The translations under genes and the position numbers were made by a program. This document shows, piece after piece, positions 58,359 through 64,000 of a stretch of DNA of 64,000 nucleotides. Within the stretch, counting starts at the first letter, position 1; every line of letters begins with the position of its first letter. The notes under the pieces are model-generated. The model was not told the origin of the DNA, made no database searches, and saw only the letters and a program-made list of their open reading frames with translations. Origin of the DNA: Helianthus annuus (Eukaryota; Streptophyta; Magnoliopsida; Asterales; Asteraceae). The stretch is from the NCBI RefSeq assembly GCF_002127325.2, contig NC_035449.2:77910693-77974692 (forward strand). The letters are read 5' to 3'.

Positions 58359-59873
58359 GAGTAAATTGCAAGTTTTGTCCTTTATGTTTACATCAAATTT
58401 CAGCCGTTGTCCTTTAGCGCAAAAGTTGACAGGCGGTGTTCTTTATCTTTCAAAATCTTGCACGTTTTGTCCTTTAGGCCAAACACAGTTAGATTTTTTA
58501 GTTAAATCTAGTCATGTGCAAGGCACATGAGGCTACTATTGTAATTTCACCTTCCAAGGACTATTTTGTAAGATAAATTATATCAAGGGGCTATTCTGTA
58601 TTAAACTTAAAAATAAAACATATATAAAAACTCTCACACACTCTCTCTCTCTCTCTCTTGATCTGAGTCCCTCTCTCTCTTCTCTCTCTTCTCTCTCTCT
58701 CTAACAATTCCACTGTAGACCACCACCACCACCCCTCTCTCCCTTTTTTCATCGCCACCATCAGCCTCCACACACCACCGCTTCACCGACACACCACCAC
58801 CATATCCACGCCGTTCACTCTCTCTCTCTCTCTCTTAGACTTTATCCACCACCACCACCTCCCACCACCCCACAACCTTCATCGCCACCAGCCACACCTA
58901 CTGAACACCACCAATTCCACCACACCACCCAATGGTTTATCTTGCTAAATCTCTCTGAGTAACCTTCTTCAAGGTTTAATCAACTCCAGATATTCAAAGA
59001 TCGTGACATCAACAGGCAACTTTTATTTTCAAATTATGCAAAAATAAAAACAGCTTTATTGAAGTTACCATGCTTTTTTCACAAATCCTCTTATCATCAG
59101 TGAAGATCAAAATGAAAATTGTAGACCTCGATCTCATCAGCGACTTCGAAGCCGGAATTAAATACTTACAAAACCCCTCCCTCCTTTCCAATCTTTCTTT
59201 ACACAACGAACTCCCCATTACAGTTTCTAGACATGTGGCGCCATAAATCAACCTCTTTATACACCAGATCCATTTCAGATTCTTATCCTCTTTTCAAACC
59301 TTACCCCCAGCAAATTCTCTAAGACGATGATTTCAATTTTGACTTTTCCGATGACGATGGTGACGATGATGCGCCGTCGTCTGTAGCAGAGTCCGATGAC
59401 GGCACACACATAAAACAACCTGTTTGACCCATAACCTGGCCTCCTTGATTTGTCACCTCTCATCATATCTATCACCTGAAAATGAAAAGGATAATCGAAG
59501 GGAAACAGAGCATCTGAAACTAGAGCTGATAAGAAAGTTGCTCTTGGGGAGAAGTGATGAGAGAGAGAGAAGAGAGAGAGAGAGAAGGGAGAATTTTAAT
59601 ATTTCTTTTTTTATTTTTTATTTTTGATTGTTTTACATATAGTCCCTAACTAATAATTTATTGCAAAATAGCCCCTGAAAGATAAAATGACAAACTTATC
59701 CTCATGTGCAAGTCACATGATCATATTTAACAAAAAAATCTGACTGAGTTAGGGTTAAAGGACATAACGTGCAATATTTTGAAAGATAAAGGACACCGCC
59801 TATCAACTTTTGCGCTAAAGGACAGCGCCTGAAATTTGATGTAAACATAAAGGACAAAACTTGTAATTTACTC
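58359..59873. mobile_element. Mutator-like element (possible Pack-MULE) with long TIRs
   Basis: Terminal inverted repeats of roughly 130 bp start GAGTAAATTGCAAGTTTTGTC at the left and are mirrored at the right. Perfect 9 bp TSD TAAATAAAG at 58350-58358 and 59874-59882. No MURA transposase. The interior has (CT)n tracts and CACCACCACC runs. A short frame at about 59069-59246 (DLDLISDFEAG) and an Asp/Ser-rich stretch at about 59310-59405 look like captured plant coding sequence, but I do not recognise the donor. Confidence 0.88.
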
Positions 59874-59882
59874 TAAATAAAG

Positions 59883-60399
59883 AGAGAGAAAGTTCTTATT
59901 TTTTAGGTATCTTAAAATGCCACTCACTCATGCATTATAATATAGTATAGATAGCTGGTAGGGCTGTAAACGAACCGAACAAACACGAACAAGACCATGT
60001 TCGTGTTCGTTCGTTCGTTAAGGAAATTAACATGTTCGTGAACTGTTCACGAGCGCATACCGAACATAAGTTTATGTTCGTGTTTGTTCGTCAAGGAAAT
60101 TCAATTGTTCACAAATAGTTCGTGAACACTGGTCTCGAACATAAACGAACGCAAGCAAATAAAAACGACCGCAAACGAACATTTAACTTGAAAATAAAAA
60201 ACAAAAACATTGTTATCCTTAAACATTGGATATAAGTAGTTAAATACAACCATCAAAACACAAGAAGTGTACCACACCACCAAACGACGAATCACGTTTA
60301 ACTAACTTAGACATAATTGTAGGTCCATAGAATGGATCTAAGATAACCTATTCCTTGTTGTTCGATAAACAGAATCCAAGTTTGTATACAAACCAAAGA
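59883..60399. other. Intergenic DNA with GTTCGTTCG-type inverted short repeats
   Basis: From 59957 to 60180, GGGCTGTAAACGAACCGAAC and many GTTCG/CGAAC words resemble one arm of the intronic foldback element at 40309. The matching far end was not found. Confidence 0.45.
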
Positions 60400-63300
60400 C
60401 ACACTAAAAGTGCCGGAGACAAGGTACTACACTAGTATGGAGTGTAGGGAAGTAAGGACCATGAAACTGCGTCACTGGGTGATAGTTTAAGTGCCGGAAA
60501 GTGCCTAAAACCCACTAAAAGTGCAGAATTCTGCATTAATCAGCAAAAATCAGCATTTTAACATGCTAGTAACATGCAAAAATATGGCAGAATGGTCCTG
60601 TATGCTTTCCTAAGTGTCGGGAATTAAAAGTGTCACAAAAGGGTACTTAAAAATCACTAAACGGAATCACTTGACACTTTAACGAACCGGTATCTAACCG
60701 AACAACCGGACATCACCCGGAACACCAAAATATTGCAAGAAGCATTGTTTTATTATTTTTTGAACTAGTTATGGTTCCCTAACACCCTAACACACTATAT
60801 AACATACCTTATGTATAAACACTAGACTTTTACACTTAACCTCCACTAATTACCCAAGTTATCATCAAAAACTTACATTTACCCCCCCCCCCTCTCATTT
60901 ACGGCTCAAGGTGGTCCCCACCACCTTAATCCCCTCAAATCTTTTAAGATCCCGTGAGATCTCTAGTAATCTAATTGAAAGATCATGTTTGTACTAGGAG
61001 GAACATAAGAACCATTGTGTAAAACTTAAACCTTGATTATAAGTAACCTTCACCTTCATCTTCATCATCACACTCTCACTCTTCTCCTCCCCTAAAGCTC
61101 ATGGCCGAGAATCCCCTCCCCACCATCACCATTTTTTTTCCAAGTTCATCCATTCTCAAGTGTACTCAAGGTGTAAGAAGCCGTATTAGAAGGTTTGGTG
61201 GACTCGGATCTTGAAGGACCTCCTTTGCTTGCTTTTATCCACTCCATTTTCATCATTGTTCTTCCCTAGCTTGAAGCTAGTAGTAAGATCCTTTTTAACA
61301 CTTGTTACTTCATATTTTTAGTGGTTAAAAGTTGTAGTATGTTGGTTAACACAAGAACACTAAAAGACATACACTTGAATCTTGAAACATAAGAGGAAAT
61401 ATGATGAAATCTTGTTGAAATGATGTTGTTTAATGCATGTATGATGTTTGATTGTTGTTACTAGAGATGATGATGTTAATCATCACATGGAACTTGCTAG
61501 ATGGTGATTAAACACATAATCTAGCAAGTGGGAGGATGATCATGTAATAACATATGATTATCATCTTCTTGTGGAGACATGAACTTGATGGATAAAAATG
61601 ATTTCTTGTAAAACAATGATAAAAGTAACCTAGTGAACTTATAGATCCAAGATTTATGAATGATTCTTCTAAAAGAACCAAGTTTAAAAAGATGATTTTT
61701 GAAAGATCATGGTTTTTATTAAACCTATACTATTTTTAGTGATAAAATAAGTGTAGAAATACTTTTGAAACAAGAAGATCTAATAAATAAACATTTTTGT
61801 GAAATATGTTTACAAGTTATAAACATCTAAAAATTTCAAGAATGAAGTTTACCAAGTAGTAAATATATTTTGGAGGGTAACTAAGGCTACTAAACACTTT
61901 ACCAAGTTACTACGCGTTTTTGTGAAAGATCAAGTTCATGTTGTATTGTAAATGGTATAGTTTTTTTGCACTTGGTAAGTGCAAGATGTTTAGGGTTGGA
62001 TTGTTGATCATTGTGTGTTGATTTTGAAAAGAAAATGATATGCTAAATAACATGGACACCTCCATTTTCAAAGGAAACTATGGCGAAATTTTCTAAAAAT
62101 TCAAACACTTAGAAAATATTTTCTAAACAAGAGTTTACAAGTATGTTTTAAACTATGTTTTTCAATATAAACTTTGCCATAATTTTTGTAACAAAAATAC
62201 AAGTATTGGAGGTTGGTTTTTGTAAATAAAAATGGATAAATATATATTTAGAATATATATTTTATATTAAGATATTTGTGTGAATATTTGTTTACCTTGT
62301 GAAATAGTTATATTACTTTAGGGTAAAATAATATAACTTAACATAATACCAAGAATTTACAACACCAAAATAATACCAAAAATCTCACGGAATGAAATAT
62401 AAGTTACACATTTAATATTGTGAAGCCGAACGATAAAACGTAACTTACGGAATATTCCGGGAAATACCGTTACAATATATTTTTGGTAAATAATATTTTG
62501 GAAACGAAAGAAGTGAAAATATGATTTTTTGTACATATTTCCAAGTTATATCCTATTTTTGACAAAAAGAAAATATTTTATTTTTGGGAGATAAAAATGT
62601 ATTTTTCCTAGTATATTTAGAAAATATATGATTTTTGGGAAAAATATATATATTCTTGGAATACATTATTTTTGACAAAAAGTTGTATATATATTTTCTA
62701 AGTGCGACTTAAAAGTATATTATCCAAGACTACAAATATACATGTATGAAATACCCCCATCCTTGGGAAGGAAATACGAAGTTAAATACTTGAGAAGTAT
62801 TGTGACAAAATATTGCTTAAAACAATTATTCCAAAACGAAATATAATTTAAAGTTAAAATAATTTATTTTAACAAATAATTATAACTTGGAATAACATAA
62901 GAAACGCAGCTCAAAACGTTAAACTCTAAGCCAAGGCATGACCCGTTTGTCTAATAGACGTTAGTACACTGTAGGTAGTTGTGTTAGCTACGGAGGTTTG
63001 AGTTGCTAGTTCTGAAGACGCAATACTGTGAGTTCATGTCCCCCTTTTCTTTTAATTGTTTTCAGTTTTATACTTCGGGGGTGAAATACATGTTACGATT
63101 ATTACAAACGTTTTATACATGGTATTGTTAGCTTAAGGAGGGTTTTACTGCTAGATCATGTGAAAGGTGGGTATAACACTTAAGGCCATTAATCCTCATT
63201 ATAGGACCAAGGGACATGAGTGATAGATCTATTTGGGTGTAGCGAGCCCACACCCATGTGGTGACTATGTCTTCTTCCCGAAGACAAGTTTGCTAGGTTT

Positions 63301-63837
63301 GAGTCTTCCTGCACCATTTCACACATACCATTGGCTTTGCAACCCATTGGTGATCTCTTTTTCCTTATTGCTACATGCCAGGGATATACATACATACAAG
63401 GCATACTTTAAAGGTTTATTCATATACACACACATGAACTCGCTCAACTTTTGTTGATGTTTTTAAATTACATGTATTTCAGGGAACTAATGGATCTGGC
63501 AAATGTTGCATGTGTTTCGAGCTGCGTACTAAATAAAGGATGTCATCCATGGTCGTAGAGTTTAGGAGATGTATCCTATTCCTAGACGGGATACACGTTT
63601 CTAACTTGGTTTTAATTAACGTCTTTTGTTGAGTCTTTATGAACTCAGTTGAACATGTTATTATTTGTAACTTAATTTGGTCAATGATTTCAAGACAAGT
63701 ATGTTGTGGTATTTTCTAAAATCAATTAATGGATGAACATCTCATGTTTTTATCATATAGCGTTGTTATGATTGAATGCTATGGTATTAAGAAGTCACAC
63801 CAAATAACCACGCTTCCGCAAAAGTCAGAGTGTGACA
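60400..63837 (+). mobile_element. Gypsy-type LTR (solo or partial), 5' border unresolved
   Basis: Ends CGCTTCCGC...GTCAGAGTGTGACA, as in Tekay-type LTRs. A TATA-like CTATATAACA lies at about 60796. No primer site follows at 63838, so it is not a complete 5' LTR in this orientation. No open frame of interest. Confidence 0.5.
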
Positions 63838-64000
63838 ATAGGCATACCCAGCAGTATCCGCGAAGTTGAACAGTCTACAGGCGAAGGTCACCTATTCCAT
63901 GCGAAGTTACCTTCGTCTCACATCATTCACACGAAGGAAACACCTTCGTGGCTATTCCACACGAAGGACCACCTTCATGGACATTCCACAAGAAGGACCA
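63838..64000. repeat. Short tandem inverted CGAAGG / CCTTCG repeats
   Basis: Four to five copies of an ATTCCACACGAAGGACCACC-like unit, each with CGAAGG and CCTTCG able to pair. It runs off the window edge. Confidence 0.65.

Noticed and set aside
63840..64000. CRISPR-like direct repeats
   Set aside because: Units are self-complementary, irregular and without unique spacers, in a plant genome.

Overview
This is a plant nuclear window, most likely from an Asteraceae (daisy-family) genome. The support is GT-AG introns, a 13-exon plant squalene synthase, plant F-box, B3 and RPA1-like families, and dense nested plant transposons. The family-level call is an inference from repeat style; no species is claimed.

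Layout. 1-10.4 kb: the 3' end of an RPA1-like gene (75-2108, +), a broken F-box gene (3392-4425, +), orphan minus-strand exons (5102-5455), a B3-domain gene with three B3 modules (6204-8243, -) and a short RPA1-like gene (9527-10390, +). 10.4-29.6 kb: a Helitron with a RepHel gene (11022-29430) whose helicase half is split by a 13.25 kb LTR retrotransposon array (15103-28352, minus orientation). The array is LTR-internal-LTR-internal-truncated LTR. The Helitron ends in a perfect GC hairpin plus CTAG at 29570. 29.6-37.4 kb: a 681 bp direct repeat (29563-30243 and 36763-37443) brackets an Athila-like gag-protease remnant, a Harbinger remnant, a hAT element (34893-36191, 8 bp TSD) and a Harbinger MITE.

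37.8-43.5 kb: the one clearly intact gene, squalene synthase (minus, 13 exons, 418 aa), which makes squalene from two farnesyl diphosphates for sterol and triterpene synthesis. At 43714-56509, only 169 bp upstream of its start codon and in the same orientation, sits a young gag-only Copia element with a 5 bp TSD. Inside that lies a 10 kb Tekay-type Gypsy element (45384-55418, TSD GATCG). 56.5-64 kb: displaced upstream DNA with a diverged tandem repeat, a Mutator-like element with 9 bp TSD, and a Gypsy-type LTR.

The most unusual signals are in retrotransposon leaders. The array's internal regions each hold five hairpins whose loop core is conserved while the stem sequence changes. The Copia leader repeats the heptamer ACTTGCT inside short stems that also change while staying complementary. 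Both look like families of RNA structures kept by selection on pairing, possibly packaging or dimerisation signals. That function is inference. No CRISPR, rRNA or genuine tRNA gene was seen.
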